Shown piece by piece: positions 26,941-36,368 of a stretch of DNA of 64,000 nt (the stretch's first letter is position 1; the number at the start of each line of letters is the position of its first letter). The position numbers were made by a program, and so were the translations under genes. The notes beneath the pieces were generated by a model. The model made no database searches and had not been told where the DNA came from. It saw only the letters and a list, made by a program, of their open reading frames with translations. Source of the DNA: Halobacillus sp. A1 (GTDB taxonomy: Bacteria > Bacillota > Bacilli > Bacillales > Halobacillaceae); the NCBI RefSeq assembly GCF_024189295.1, contig NZ_JAIZEN010000003.1, positions 186,001 to 250,000 on the forward strand, read 5' to 3'.

Positions 26941-26988
26941 TAACAGCAGCCTATCTCTAAATTTAAGGAGCTGGCTGCTGTTATTCAG
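26941..26988. terminator. Hairpin, possible terminator
   Basis: TAACAGCAGCC and GGCTGCTGTTA form an 11-bp stem with a 21-base loop. T tracts are weak on the plus strand and better on the minus strand. Confidence 0.5.
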
Positions 26989-27118
26989 ATGGAGTATGGT
27001 TGTCGTCTTGCGCAGGAGTGTCTCTTTCACAGGCAACAGTTACTATTATTCTAAGTTTAACCTTCCCATTTACGGTGCTGCCTAAAGGATCAGTCGCATG
27101 TATACAACCATCGGTTTA

Positions 27119-27697
27119 TCACCTCGAAACGAACTTATTTCCTGTTACCCAGAAGCGCCACGGATAAGTTCTGGCTTCTCCAGAGTTACCGATTCCTATC
27201 CTTTCACCTTGAGAAATCTTATCAGGTTGATAGCCACTCGTAATATACAATGGAGGGGCATCCAGAGGACGTCCGTAATCGTCTTTCATTATGCCCAGGG
27301 CCTTTGTCAGCTTTCCGGGTCCATTCGTGAGGTCTTTTTCTTTTTTATCACCTCTACGCTTATACATCAAATCAATCCCTGTTACAGGCTCGACAGCCCG
27401 AATCAACACCGCTTCCGGATCACCTGTATACCCACTCACTACATTTACTAGACAGTGGGTATGCATAACGTATGTGTAGACATATCCTGCTGGTCCGAAC
27501 ATGACTTCTGTCCGCTTCGTTCTGAGATTATTGAAACTGTGAGCAGCTCGATCCATGGGTCCCATATAAGCTTCTGTTTCAACTATATATCCTGAAGCAG
27601 TGCCTTCATCTGTATCTTTAACTAATTGACACCCTAATAGAGAGCGAGCCAAGTCTAACGTAGGCTGAGTGTAGAAATCTTTATGTAGTATGTTCAT
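27119..27697 (-). CDS. mpg: 3-methyladenine DNA glycosylase (AAG/MPG type)
   Basis: A 192-residue AAG-fold glycosylase. IVETEAYMG carries the catalytic Glu; DRAAHSFNNLRTKRTEVMFGPAG and YVMHTHCLNVV-like blocks form the base pocket, and LTNGPGKLTKALGI is the C-terminal signature. It removes alkylated purines such as 3-methyladenine and hypoxanthine. ATG 27697 follows AAAGGTG by eight bases; a GTG 12 bases earlier overlaps that site. Transcribed alone. Confidence 0.92.
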   Translation of the reverse strand: MNILHKDFYTQPTLDLARSLLGCQLVKDTDEGTASGYIVETEAYMGPMDRAAHSFNNLRTKRTEVMFGPAGYVYTYVMHTHCLVNVVSGYTGDPEAVLIRAVEPVTGIDLMYKRRGDKKEKDLTNGPGKLTKALGIMKDDYGRPLDAPPLYITSGYQPDKISQGERIGIGNSGEARTYPWRFWVTGNKFVSR

Positions 27698-27863
27698 TTT
27701 AGTCAACACCTTTCTAGTGGCGAATATTCCTGCTGTAAAGCTTTTTAAAACTATGTTGATTTATTTTATAGAGCATTTCTACAATCTAACAGAGAAATTC
27801 CATGAAACGAAATACGTGAATGCTGCGTATGACTAGAGAGGTTCAATTTATGGAGGTGCATCT

Positions 27864-28676
27864 ATGATAGCTGAAATGTATAAACGCAGGGAAAAGCTCG
27901 CTTATATTTATTTAACGATTCTCTTACTCGTATTCGGAGGATACATAACTTGGAATATACCCGCTGACCGAAGTGAATGGCTGGAAACATTATTTTTCCT
28001 TGGGCCAGTATTATTGATCATATTTATAGCAGTTTCTAGTCGAAACCATTATAACAAGGTAAAAGACTTATCTATACCCCATTCGAAAAAACCCATAATA
28101 GATCTTGACCATATTGTACTTAAACAAGATTCTTCTGCCATTACCCGTTTACTTGCATTTGAAAACAGCGGCGAATTCATTGGCAAATACCAACCGGTTC
28201 AACTTCCGAAATGGCTTTACCCAGTAGCGGTTTTTAAACCATCCTTATTAACCTTGTTCCCTTTCAAGACATCCTTCGTTTCAAGTGACGGGAATACGTT
28301 ATTTATGTTTGAACGAAAAGGCTTTAAAAAAAGTTTGATAACCGTGTATGACCAAAAAGGTGAAGTTCTTGGAGTTTATCAACAAGAAGAATTTAAAGGC
28401 TTGTTTCACATCAAAGGGGAACTCAAAGATGAAAACGACCAACCTATACTTCCTGTTAAAGTTTCAGGTACTTCTGGGGATTTTACATTAAAAGACCATG
28501 CAAACCGACGCTGGGCTTATTTCTACAATGGCAGGTTCCCTCATGAATATACAAAAATATTTCGTGATACAGATAACGCGATTGTGGAAATTTCCAATGC
28601 AATTACTTTAAAAGAGAAGAAACTGTTACTGGCTTTGATCGGTTATTTATTTCTTGAAAGAAGCAATCGAAAATAA
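27864..28676 (+). CDS. Two-TM membrane protein with C-terminal soluble domain
   Basis: A 270-residue protein. Two hydrophobic segments (about 13-31 and 41-59) are followed by a soluble beta-rich domain with alternating hydrophobic strands (TLFMFERKGFKKSLITVYDQ, GEVLGVY, FHIKGEL, RRWAYFYNGRFPHEYTKIF). The strand pattern recalls Tubby/LURP-one-like folds, but this is a weak impression. A final hydrophobic helix (KKLLLALIGYLFL) may also touch the membrane. GGAGGTG precedes the ATG. Function unknown. Confidence 0.65.
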   Translation: MIAEMYKRREKLAYIYLTILLLVFGGYITWNIPADRSEWLETLFFLGPVLLIIFIAVSSRNHYNKVKDLSIPHSKKPIIDLDHIVLKQDSSAITRLLAFENSGEFIGKYQPVQLPKWLYPVAVFKPSLLTLFPFKTSFVSSDGNTLFMFERKGFKKSLITVYDQKGEVLGVYQQEEFKGLFHIKGELKDENDQPILPVKVSGTSGDFTLKDHANRRWAYFYNGRFPHEYTKIFRDTDNAIVEISNAITLKEKKLLLALIGYLFLERSNRK

Positions 28677-28828
28677 AAAGGGAAGTTAACTGCAAAGTTC
28701 GTATTATTAAAAATGGGTTTTGCCAACCATCCTTTGGGAATGCCTTCAACGATCAAAAAGTGTTGTAAAAACTTTTCTGAGACTCCGAAATAAATTACTA
28801 ACTATACCAATTAGCAGGTGGTCAGAAT

Positions 28829-29578
28829 ATGAAACAAATATTTGCATTCGAAAATAAAAAAGACTATGAGAAGAATCAAGCTACCGTAGAGAATTTTTAT
28901 GAAAAATTAAAGAATTACCAAATATTTCTGGAAGTGAAATATGCTTTGAAAAATAAACCTAAAGCTATAGTTTGGACTTCGCAGGAACTAGCTACGACTG
29001 TTTTTTCTCAAATCCCTATCCCCGCTTTTACGAATAAGAATTTAATCTACTTTTCTCCTGAGTTAACACAGTGGAGAAAGTTATTTCTACAGCAATTAGA
29101 AGGTCACCTTCACACTAAAATAGAAAGTTTTTATGAGAATTTGTCGGAAAATCATATATTGAGCATACTTGGCCACGAATTAACTCATCACTCAGATTTA
29201 TTTGTAGATGAATTCGATGAGGAAAGAGTAGATAGTATTTGGTTTGAAGAAGGAATGTGTGATTATATTTCAAGAAAAAATATATTAGATGAAAAGGAAT
29301 ATAGCGAAATCACAAACGTAGAGACAGAATTAGTAGAAATATTTAAACATAAATATGGCGCTCATTCATTGGATGAATTCGGACAGGAATCCTATCAGAG
29401 TAATCTAACAAGTATTATGTTTGATTACTGGCGCAGCTTTCTCGCGGTGAAGCATTTAGTAGAGGTACGTGCAAATAATGACATTATGGAAATATTTAAT
29501 CAATATCATCAATGGCATAGAGAAGGCAGGAAAGTACCATTAATGGACCATTTTAAAATGACAAATTTCTTTACCTGA
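28829..29578 (+). CDS. Predicted gluzincin-type metallopeptidase-like protein
   Basis: A 249-residue soluble protein. HELTHH at residues 116-121 is an HExxH zinc motif, and WFEEGMCDY at 138-146 supplies a plausible third ligand (Glu141), in the spacing of gluzincins. No signal peptide is present. I recognise no closer family; similar unannotated Bacillaceae proteins carry the same HExxH...EEG pattern. AGGTGG lies upstream of the ATG. Neighbours give no clue to a substrate. Confidence 0.65.
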   Translation: MKQIFAFENKKDYEKNQATVENFYEKLKNYQIFLEVKYALKNKPKAIVWTSQELATTVFSQIPIPAFTNKNLIYFSPELTQWRKLFLQQLEGHLHTKIESFYENLSENHILSILGHELTHHSDLFVDEFDEERVDSIWFEEGMCDYISRKNILDEKEYSEITNVETELVEIFKHKYGAHSLDEFGQESYQSNLTSIMFDYWRSFLAVKHLVEVRANNDIMEIFNQYHQWHREGRKVPLMDHFKMTNFFT

Positions 29579-29842
29579 TTTTTACCCAGAGAAGATTAAA
29601 ATGGAGTAACAAAGTGATGTTCAGTTTAAAACGTACAAAAGATTGAATAATAGTCAATAAATTTTCTGAAATGAATGGGAGAGCTGCGAAAGTATGAGCT
29701 TCTTACCCTGTATCGTCCGCTTAAATAGTTGAGTTCAGTAAATGGATTTGAAATAATTACAATAAGATAAACTGAAAGAATAATCATACGTTTTGTTGTA
29801 AATACAAAAGAGTAGAAGGACAAAACGATTAAAGGAGATATT

Positions 29843-31309
29843 ATGATACAGAGTAAAACGATAGGTTGGAATTTTGACAACAGTTATGCCCGTTTGCCCG
29901 ACATCTTTTTCAAGAAGACTGAACCCACCCCTGTAGCTTCTCCGGAGTTGGTCGTATTTAATTCTTCTTTGGCTGAGTCCTTAGGTCTTGACGCAGATAA
30001 ACTGAAATGGGGAGAAGAGGCAGGCGTTCTTTCTGGCAACGTGATTCCAGATGGGGCTCTTCCTATATCTCAGGCATACGCAGGCCATCAGTTTGGCCAG
30101 TTCACTATGTTAGGAGATGGCCGGGCGGTGCTGATCGGTGAACAGACGACGCCTTCAGGGAAGCGTTATGACATACAGCTTAAAGGAGCGGGAAGAACAC
30201 CTTTTTCACGTCGAGGGGACGGGCGGGCGAGTCTAGGTCCGATGCTTAGAGAATATATCATGAGTGAAGCTATGCATGGGCTTCATATTCCTACAAACCG
30301 AAGCCTTTCTGTTATGAGAAGCGGGCAGTCTGTCCTGCGTGAAACTGAACTTCCAGGGGCGATCCTAACCCGTGTAGCTTCCAGTCATTTACGGATAGGA
30401 ACGTTTGAATATGCTGCGCAGTGGGGCAGTGAAGAAGACCTTGTTACGCTGGCTGATTATGCTATAAATCGTCATTACCCAGAATTGAAGGCTAGCGACA
30501 ACAAATACCTCGAACTATTTGATAAGGTGATGGAACGCCAGGCCTTACTGATTGCCAATTGGCAGCTCGTCGGCTTCATTCACGGAGTAATGAACACGGA
30601 TAATATGACAATCAGCGGGGAGACAATCGATTATGGACCTTGCGCGTTTATAGACGAATACAACCCGAAAACGGTGTTCAGTTCCATTGATGTGCAGGGA
30701 AGATATGCTTATCAGAATCAGCCGCCGATTGCCCAGTGGAACCTCGCTCGTTTTGCTGAATCGCTTCTGCCGTTATTTCATGAAGATCAAGATCGTGCTG
30801 TTGAAATAGCCCAGCAAGCACTCGCTAAATTTGAAAAATTATTCTACTCCCATTGGCTGACTGGGATGAGACAGAAACTTGGTATGCATAATGCTGAAGA
30901 GCAGGATAAGCCTTTGATTGAAGACTTTCTAAGCATATTAGAAAAGCATGAGGCTGACTTTACTAACTCTTTCCGTGCTTTAACGCTTGAGAAGCCAGAG
31001 GAGACACCTATGTATGGTGCGACAGAATTTACTCATTGGTATGAGCAATGGCAGGCCAGACTTGAGAGGCAGGAAGAATCAAAAGATTCCTCTCTTTTAT
31101 TAATGAAGAAATCTAATCCGTCCGTTATTCCTCGCAATCACAGAGTTGAAGAGGCACTTGAAGCTGCGGTTGAAAAAGAAGATTATCAAGTCATGAACTC
31201 CCTGCTCCAAGTCCTATCTAACCCTTACGCTTATTCCCCTGAGCAGGAAGAATATGCTGTAATGCCTGAAGAATCATGCGGAACTTATAGAACTTATTGT
31301 GGAACGTAA
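29843..31309 (+). CDS. selO: Protein adenylyltransferase SelO (YdiU)
   Basis: A 488-residue SelO pseudokinase of normal length. [47 protein letters not shown] (the Asn/Asp metal site) and [13 protein letters not shown] are all present. The C-terminus ends in [10 protein letters not shown], where the penultimate Cys region corresponds to the redox (selenocysteine in eukaryotes) position. SelO transfers AMP to Ser, Thr or Tyr of target proteins under oxidative stress. AAAGGAGAT precedes the ATG. A terminator follows. Confidence 0.95.
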   Translation: MIQSKTIGWNFDNSYARLPDIFFKKTEPTPVASPELVVFNSSLAESLGLDADKLKWGEEAGVLSGNVIPDGALPISQAYAGHQFGQFTMLGDGRAVLIGEQTTPSGKRYDIQLKGAGRTPFSRRGDGRASLGPMLREYIMSEAMHGLHIPTNRSLSVMRSGQSVLRETELPGAILTRVASSHLRIGTFEYAAQWGSEEDLVTLADYAINRHYPELKASDNKYLELFDKVMERQALLIANWQLVGFIHGVMNTDNMTISGETIDYGPCAFIDEYNPKTVFSSIDVQGRYAYQNQPPIAQWNLARFAESLLPLFHEDQDRAVEIAQQALAKFEKLFYSHWLTGMRQKLGMHNAEEQDKPLIEDFLSILEKHEADFTNSFRALTLEKPEETPMYGATEFTHWYEQWQARLERQEESKDSSLLLMKKSNPSVIPRNHRVEEALEAAVEKEDYQVMNSLLQVLSNPYAYSPEQEEYAVMPEESCGTYRTYCGT

Positions 31310-31340
31310 TGCCACCTGGAAAATGGTATGTCTAACACGA

Positions 31341-31375
31341 AAAAAGCGCCGAATTTAATTTCGGTGCTTTTTTCA
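31341..31375 (+). terminator. Terminator of selO
   Basis: AAAAAGCGCCGAAATT-like and AATTTCGGTGCTTTTTT arms form a 14-bp stem (one G-T pair) with a T tail. Confidence 0.88.
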
Positions 31376-31500
31376 TGGGAAGCACAAAGATATTTCTGTC
31401 GTCAGCTAGTTTTTAATAACTTCCCAAAAACAGAATTCTTTTCATTTATTTCGGATTCTGAAATAATACAATTTGTGATATCGATAAAGGAGGAAGTATA

Positions 31501-32604
31501 TTGACACAAACTAATATTTCTACTGAACCAATATTTAAATCTTTTAATAGTGAGAAATTAAGCTTATCCAACCGTACAGTTATGGCACCTATGACACGCG
31601 GGTTTTCACCTGGAGGGGTGCCTGGTGAAGACGTAGCCGCCTATTACCGTCGTCGAGCTGAAAATGAAGTTGGTTTGATTGTTACTGAAGGAACTGGAAT
31701 TAACCATCCGAGTTCGGTATCAGGTGACAGTATTCCATTATTCCATGGAGAAGAATCCCTGAAAGGATGGGAAGAGGTCGTAAAACAAGTACATCAGGCT
31801 GGCGGAAAAATTGTCCCTCAGCTATGGCACGTTGGAATGACTCGCAGCGAGGGCGATCTGCCAAATGAAGAAGCTTCGCCGGTTGGCCCGTCGGGATTGA
31901 CGCTAGATGGTGAAAAAGTAACAGAACCTTTGCCCGAAGAAGAAGTGGTGGCTTTGGTAGACGCTTACGCACAAGCCGCTGCAGATGCTAAACTTTTAGG
32001 TTTTGACGGAATAGAGATTCACGGTGCCCACGGTTATTTGATTGATCAATTCCTATGGGAAAACACGAACCATAGAACAGATCGTTATGGCGGTGACCTT
32101 GCAGGAAGAACACAATTTGCTGTTGAAATTGTTGAAGCTTGCAGGCGGGAAGTAGGACCGGACTTTCCAATCATCTTCCGTTTCTCCCAGTGGAAAATGA
32201 ATGATTTCCAAGCCAAACTTGCTCATAATCCGGATGAATTAAATCTTATGCTGCAGCCGCTTGTTAAAGCAGGTGTTGATATTTTTCACTGCTCTACACG
32301 CCGATTCTGGGAACCGGAGTTTGAAGGCTCAGACCTGAATTTAGCCGGATGGACAAAGAAGCTGACGGGAAAACCTGTTATTTCCGTAGGCTCAGTTGGA
32401 CTCGACGGCGAATTCACAAGCTTTTCTGGCGCCAATACGACTAGCCTGGATGGATTGATTAAGAAACTGGATAATGGAGAATTCGACCTGGTCGCTATCG
32501 GACGTTCACTGTTGATGGACCCTGAATGGGTTAAGAAAGTCCATGGCGGAAGAGCGGATGACTTACTCCCTTTTAATAAAGAAGCTCTTCAAAAATTATA
32601 TTAA
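31501..32604 (+). CDS. NADH:flavin oxidoreductase, Old Yellow Enzyme family
   Basis: A 367-residue FMN TIM-barrel ene-reductase. MAPMTRGF is the first FMN-binding strand; PQLWHVG, EIHGAHGYLIDQFL with the His pair for substrate carbonyl, and DRYGGDLAGRTQF follow. LVAIGRSLLMDPEW is the phosphate-binding end. It lacks the Fe-S C-terminal domain of the larger branch. The TTG start lies seven bases after AAGGAGG. Likely reduces electrophilic alkenes or nitro compounds; substrate unknown. Confidence 0.92.
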   Translation: MTQTNISTEPIFKSFNSEKLSLSNRTVMAPMTRGFSPGGVPGEDVAAYYRRRAENEVGLIVTEGTGINHPSSVSGDSIPLFHGEESLKGWEEVVKQVHQAGGKIVPQLWHVGMTRSEGDLPNEEASPVGPSGLTLDGEKVTEPLPEEEVVALVDAYAQAAADAKLLGFDGIEIHGAHGYLIDQFLWENTNHRTDRYGGDLAGRTQFAVEIVEACRREVGPDFPIIFRFSQWKMNDFQAKLAHNPDELNLMLQPLVKAGVDIFHCSTRRFWEPEFEGSDLNLAGWTKKLTGKPVISVGSVGLDGEFTSFSGANTTSLDGLIKKLDNGEFDLVAIGRSLLMDPEWVKKVHGGRADDLLPFNKEALQKLY

Positions 32605-32646
32605 AACCCGGAAGCTTTCTCTAAAGACGGCAGGGAAGAATACGCA

Positions 32647-32682
32647 GAATGGCGTTTATCTTTTAAAAGATAAACGCTATTC
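32647..32682. terminator. Strong hairpin after the OYE gene
   Basis: GAATGGCGTTTATCTTTT and AAAAGATAAACGCTATTC are complementary nearly throughout (one G-T pair). The T tail is weak, so termination is likely but not certain. Confidence 0.65.
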
Positions 32683-33185
32683 TTAATTTATTGGCTATGT
32701 TAAAGGTGATTGTTGATATTTATAAGTGAGTTATTCAACAATATGGAAGGATTGTGGAAGACTCGAATTCGAGATAGTCTAAGTCCGTTGCCTTATTGAG
32801 AGTCAGGGGTGGTTGGAATGAACGAACCCTCTGGCACTGGAAAAGACTTCTGACCTCTCATCAAAGCTGCGTGTAAGCTCCAGCGATTAGCGACTAACGA
32901 TTTTGGAAGTCAAGATCGAATCACTATGGTCTTCTTGTTTCCTTTATCTCTGGCAGCTCATTCCAGTTCATACTCCGCTAAGCGAAGCGCTTTCGCATTT
33001 AAAAAGGAGCATCGCAGTTCCCATTCCTCCATGCGAAGTAAGCGATAAAAAACGCTTTTACTCAGAAGAAGTGTTTTTCATTCCTCTGTTCTTTCGGATT
33101 ATAGAAATTTATAGCAAGGTTTTGCAGCCTGAGACACTTGGATCGAGAAACTGCGTACTAACAGAAATGTTTGCTTTTGTTGAAG
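32683..33185. other. Intergenic stretch before the G+C-rich element
   Basis: About 500 bases with no supported gene. Small hairpins occur (GCGAAGCGCTTTCGC near 32990). A rightward open frame from 32903 crosses the palindromic element downstream and has no ribosome binding site or protein-like composition, so it is not called. Confidence 0.4.
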
Positions 33186-33357
33186 CGGTTTCGAGAAACT
33201 TAAATGGCAGAGGGGCGGAGGGAAACGGTGAGACTCCTGGGGGAGGAGCGGGACAGGTGAGACCCCGGAGAGCGAAGCTCGAGGAGGCTCAGCGCCCGCC
33301 CCCCGGAAAGCGATCCGTTTCCCGGAGCCCCTGGAGTCTCATTATGTCTCGAAACTG
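33186..33357. repeat. G+C-rich nested palindromic element (about 170 bp)
   Basis: Much richer in G+C than its surroundings. Perfect pairs: GTTTCGAGA 33188 with TCTCGAAAC 33347; GGAAACGG 33221 with CCGTTTCC 33315; GAGACTCC 33230 with GGAGTCTC 33333 (crossing the previous pair); GCGGG 33248 with CCCGC 33295; TGAG 33258 with CTCA 33288; and hairpin GAGC-GAA-GCTC at 33270. The GACTCC...GAGACCCC...GAGGAGGCTCA layout is one I recall as a widespread intergenic element of Bacillaceae genomes, of unknown function. Confidence 0.72.
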
Positions 33358-33386
33358 AGTCTTCCACTATAGGAAGCTTATATGAA

Positions 33387-33412
33387 TATCAACACGGAAC
33401 TTTAACAAAGTC
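33387..33412 (-). repeat. Short repeat beside the palindrome, related to 56197-56247
   Basis: On the minus strand this reads GACTTTGTTAAAGTTC followed by CGTGTTGATA. The sequence at 56222-56247 on the plus strand differs at only three of 26 positions. Confidence 0.6.
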
Positions 33413-33441
33413 AATTTATTATAAAATTAGCGACTGTTCGT

Positions 33442-34332
33442 CTAAAGAATCTCTTCATATTTGAATACCTTAGTAAGTTCCTGCTCAATCAATAACCAGG
33501 CTTGTTCTGCTTTATGCTCAGGCCCCAAATGAGTGAAGGCATGATAACATCCATCAAACTGTTCGTATATAACCTCGACTCCTGATTCTATTAATTTTTG
33601 AGCGTACTCCTTCGCCTCGGGGTTAAAGGCGTCGTGTTCCGCTACAATGAACAACGCATTGGCTATTCCGTTCGTGTTTTCTGCTAGTACGGGTGATGCG
33701 AGAGGGTCTGTCGCTTGATCTTGTTGTGGAACATAGCACTTGTTAAGAAAATTAGCAGCCTGAGGGAACTTTGCACGTCTAGGATCAGGCTCAGGTTTGT
33801 CGGCGTGAGGCGTGACAAAATCCAGCATCGGGCAGGATAGTACCTGAAGCAAAGGCTGAGGTTCACGACGTTCCTTAAGTAATAGGCAGAGGGCCGCAGC
33901 TATATTAGCACCGGAACTTTGTCCTCCGAGTGCTATCTGTTCTGCTTGAACGTTCAAAAAATCAGCGTTTTCTTTAATCCATTGCAAGATTTCATAACTC
34001 TGCTCAACGGCATTGGGAAAAGGATATTCAGGCGCTTTCGCATAATCAATATTAATAACTGCACACCCTGCTTGATTAGCGATATGGCGGCAATAGGGAT
34101 CATCCATTTCTTTAGAATTCATGATAAATGCGCCCCCATGTAAGTTGATGTATACCGGGAGTTTTCTGCGCCCTGCTGTTTTCGGATAATAAATAGTGAC
34201 AAGCGTAGGCTTCACTGTTGTTTCTATTAATACTTCTTTTATTTCTTTTACTGACTGTGTAGTAACCATTGATGATTTTTTTTCCTCGTTGGGTAACGTT
34301 CGTAGTAATTTTGCACCAATATGAGTAAACAT
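33442..34332 (-). CDS. Carboxylesterase/lipase, hormone-sensitive lipase type
   Basis: A 296-residue alpha/beta hydrolase of the HSL (bacterial esterase family IV) group. HGGAFIM is the oxyanion-hole motif, GGQSSGANIA carries the nucleophile (GQSSG), EHDAFNPE the Asp and CYHAF the His. It has no signal peptide. AAAGGTGG lies upstream of the ATG. Substrates of this family are short acyl esters. It stands alone between the palindromic element and the GT2 gene. Confidence 0.9.
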   Translation of the reverse strand: MFTHIGAKLLRTLPNEEKKSSMVTTQSVKEIKEVLIETTVKPTLVTIYYPKTAGRRKLPVYINLHGGAFIMNSKEMDDPYCRHIANQAGCAVINIDYAKAPEYPFPNAVEQSYEILQWIKENADFLNVQAEQIALGGQSSGANIAAALCLLLKERREPQPLLQVLSCPMLDFVTPHADKPEPDPRRAKFPQAANFLNKCYVPQQDQATDPLASPVLAENTNGIANALFIVAEHDAFNPEAKEYAQKLIESGVEVIYEQFDGCYHAFTHLGPEHKAEQAWLLIEQELTKVFKYEEIL

Positions 34333-34550
34333 GGACGGCCACCTTTTTTTACCTGTGTGTACCCGATTGATCCGTAAATTAATCGGCTTGCATAAACATG
34401 GGTCTATAATATCCTGACTAATAAAATATTAAAAAGGGTACATGAAAAATACCATTCCGAACCTGAATCATATGAATAGGCTCTAAGACGACTCTCTCTT
34501 AACTCTATTTATAATTGGATCACTAAACTGTAAAGCAAGAGGTGAATGAG

Positions 34551-35621
34551 ATGTGGATCACGGTTATAGCTGTCGCAGTTACAGTCTTGCTGTTTTGGCA
34601 GAAGATATCTTTACCTGAAATCAACAAAAAAACGACAAGATCTTATTCAATAATTATCCCTGCTCGTAATGAAGAAAAGAACTTGAAGAAGTTACTTCCA
34701 TCTATACTCACAACCAAAAGCAGTCTTAGAGAAGTCATAGTAGTGGATGATGAATCAGAGGACCGCACACGGGAAACAGCTGTTGAGTATGGGGCGAAAG
34801 TTATTAGTAATCCTCCTTTACCAGAAGGGTGGATAGGAAAATCATGGGCTTGCTATAATGGGGCGAAGGAAGCTAGGGGGAGGAAATTAATATTCCTCGA
34901 CGCTGATACATGGCTTTCACCAAATGGTTCAGAAAGAATGATAAATTACTTAGAATCAAAAGGTAAAGATACATTAGTTACGGTTCATCCTTATCACTAT
35001 ATGCAATCCTTTTGGGAAAAGCTCTCTGCAGTGTTTCATATGGTCGTTTTTGCTTCATCGGGCACGACATCTATTTTTAAAAACAAAGCAGGCACACAAG
35101 GTGGATTTGGCCCCTGTTTACTCATTGATTCAGATACCTACTGGCATTTACAGGGGCATTATGCAATACGGAGTGAAATAGTAGAGCATCTTGCACTGGC
35201 CAGGCGAGCTGAAAAGAAAGGAGTGAAGACCTTTGCGTTCAGCGGCAAAGATGTTCTGAACATGAGGATGTATGAAGCTAACCTCAGGGCTGTGATAGAA
35301 GGTTGGTCTAAAAGTTTCGCATCAGGGGCAAAAACGGCCTCACCCTGGATGACAGTTGCAGCTGTATTATGGATTACAGCCGTTGTATCTTTTCTAATCA
35401 ATATCCCCAATATAGGATGGTGGAGCGCAGCCGGTTATGTGATTTTGTCGTTTTGGCTCTACCGGACTTTAAAGGAGATGGGAAATTTCAATGTATATGA
35501 TGCGTTGCTTTTCCCGCTTCATTTTCTCTTTTTTGTATTGCTCTTTGTTTATTCCCTTCTTAAAACTTTTTTGTTTAAACAGTCGTCTTGGAAAGGACGA
35601 AATATAGCGGGGAAGAAGTAA
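34551..35621 (+). CDS. Membrane glycosyltransferase family 2 (CrtQ-like)
   Basis: A 356-residue GT2. An N-terminal hydrophobic segment is followed by the GT-A domain: SIIIPARNEEKNL, VVDDESEDRT, PLPEGWIGKSWACYNGAKEA and the metal-binding FLDADTWL. Three hydrophobic segments lie at the C-terminus (about 265-345). The GKSWACYNGA block is like that of staphylococcal CrtQ, the carotenoid glucosyltransferase, but no carotenoid genes are nearby; the acceptor is unknown. ATG 34551 follows AAGAGGTGA. Confidence 0.83.
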   Translation: MWITVIAVAVTVLLFWQKISLPEINKKTTRSYSIIIPARNEEKNLKKLLPSILTTKSSLREVIVVDDESEDRTRETAVEYGAKVISNPPLPEGWIGKSWACYNGAKEARGRKLIFLDADTWLSPNGSERMINYLESKGKDTLVTVHPYHYMQSFWEKLSAVFHMVVFASSGTTSIFKNKAGTQGGFGPCLLIDSDTYWHLQGHYAIRSEIVEHLALARRAEKKGVKTFAFSGKDVLNMRMYEANLRAVIEGWSKSFASGAKTASPWMTVAAVLWITAVVSFLINIPNIGWWSAAGYVILSFWLYRTLKEMGNFNVYDALLFPLHFLFFVLLFVYSLLKTFLFKQSSWKGRNIAGKK

Positions 35622-35744
35622 AGGGCTTATTGCTGTATTGTTGGACTCTAAACTATTTAAATGGAAGTTGGACGACGTTGTTACAAGGCAGATGAAAATG
35701 GAGGACTATGATGATTTCATCGTTTAATGTATGAAAGCTAGAAA

Positions 35745-35787
35745 TTCAGCAGGGTAATCGGCAGCTAGAGCAGCCTTCCCTGCTGAA
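35745..35787 (+). promoter_or_regulatory. Perfect 10-bp stem-loop before a small membrane-protein gene
   Basis: TTCAGCAGGG and CCCTGCTGAA pair perfectly around a 23-base loop, 49 bases before the start of the 62-residue gene. No T tail follows; instead a conserved-looking AACCAGTCCCGGTGACGAAA comes next. It may be a structured leader. It matches no riboswitch I know. Confidence 0.4.
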
Positions 35788-35835
35788 ACCAGTCCCGGTG
35801 ACGAAACGTTAAAAATGGGTAAGGGAGGGAATAAG

Positions 35836-36024
35836 ATGAGCGCGAAATATATCAGATATTCATTCATCACAGGAAACATAGCATTTGGTCTATGCCTCAT
35901 TTTATTATTGTTGATCGAGGCTCCCTCTCCCTATTTAGGCAGTCTTATTGTTGCTTTCCTCATCTTTGAAATCAGTTTCTATCATCTATTTGATAAAGAA
36001 AAACAGAAGAGTAAATGGTTGTGA
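35836..36024 (+). CDS. Small membrane protein
   Basis: A 62-residue protein with two hydrophobic segments (about 9-28 and 34-51) and a Lys-rich C-terminus. GGGAGGG is six bases before ATG 35836. No family recognised. It is followed 43 bases later by another small two-TM protein on the same strand. Confidence 0.6.
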   Translation: MSAKYIRYSFITGNIAFGLCLILLLLIEAPSPYLGSLIVAFLIFEISFYHLFDKEKQKSKWL

Positions 36025-36067
36025 GGAATTTATCTCTTTAACTGTTTATTTAACAAGGGGGGGTTAG

Positions 36068-36283
36068 ATGATCAAAAAAGATTTGATAAAAAATAATAAG
36101 CGCTTAACTTTAGTAATTTCTCAAATTATTATGGTGGGATTAATATTTGTGGATTTGATTATAATCTTACGCAATGATGCTATCGCTGCCAAGTTGCTGG
36201 CACTCTTCTCATTTGTCCTTATCGCTTTATTTTTAGCTTTTACTTTCAAAAATCGTCCAACGTTGAAAAAGAATTATAAATAA
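36068..36283 (+). CDS. Small membrane protein
   Basis: A 71-residue protein with two hydrophobic segments (about 14-34 and 41-61) and basic ends. GGGGGG lies seven bases before the ATG. No family recognised; probably co-transcribed with the preceding small gene. Confidence 0.6.
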   Translation: MIKKDLIKNNKRLTLVISQIIMVGLIFVDLIIILRNDAIAAKLLALFSFVLIALFLAFTFKNRPTLKKNYK

Positions 36284-36368
36284 ACACTTCGGTTACCGAT
36301 TCAAAAATTTGGGTTCTTCTTGATGAAAATGGTAATCTGGACATATTAATAGAGAGGAGTGGTTAGCG

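Noticed and set aside
27098-27451. 117-residue plus-strand frame opposite mpg
   Set aside because: Antisense shadow of a clear glycosylase gene.
32903-33358. 151-residue open frame on the plus strand
   Set aside because: It lacks a ribosome binding site and its second half is the G+C-rich palindrome translated by chance.
32886-33438. Direct repeat ATTAGCGACT on both sides of the G+C-rich region, resembling a target-site duplication
   Set aside because: The copies are about 540 bases apart and not at the element's ends; ten bases can match by chance.
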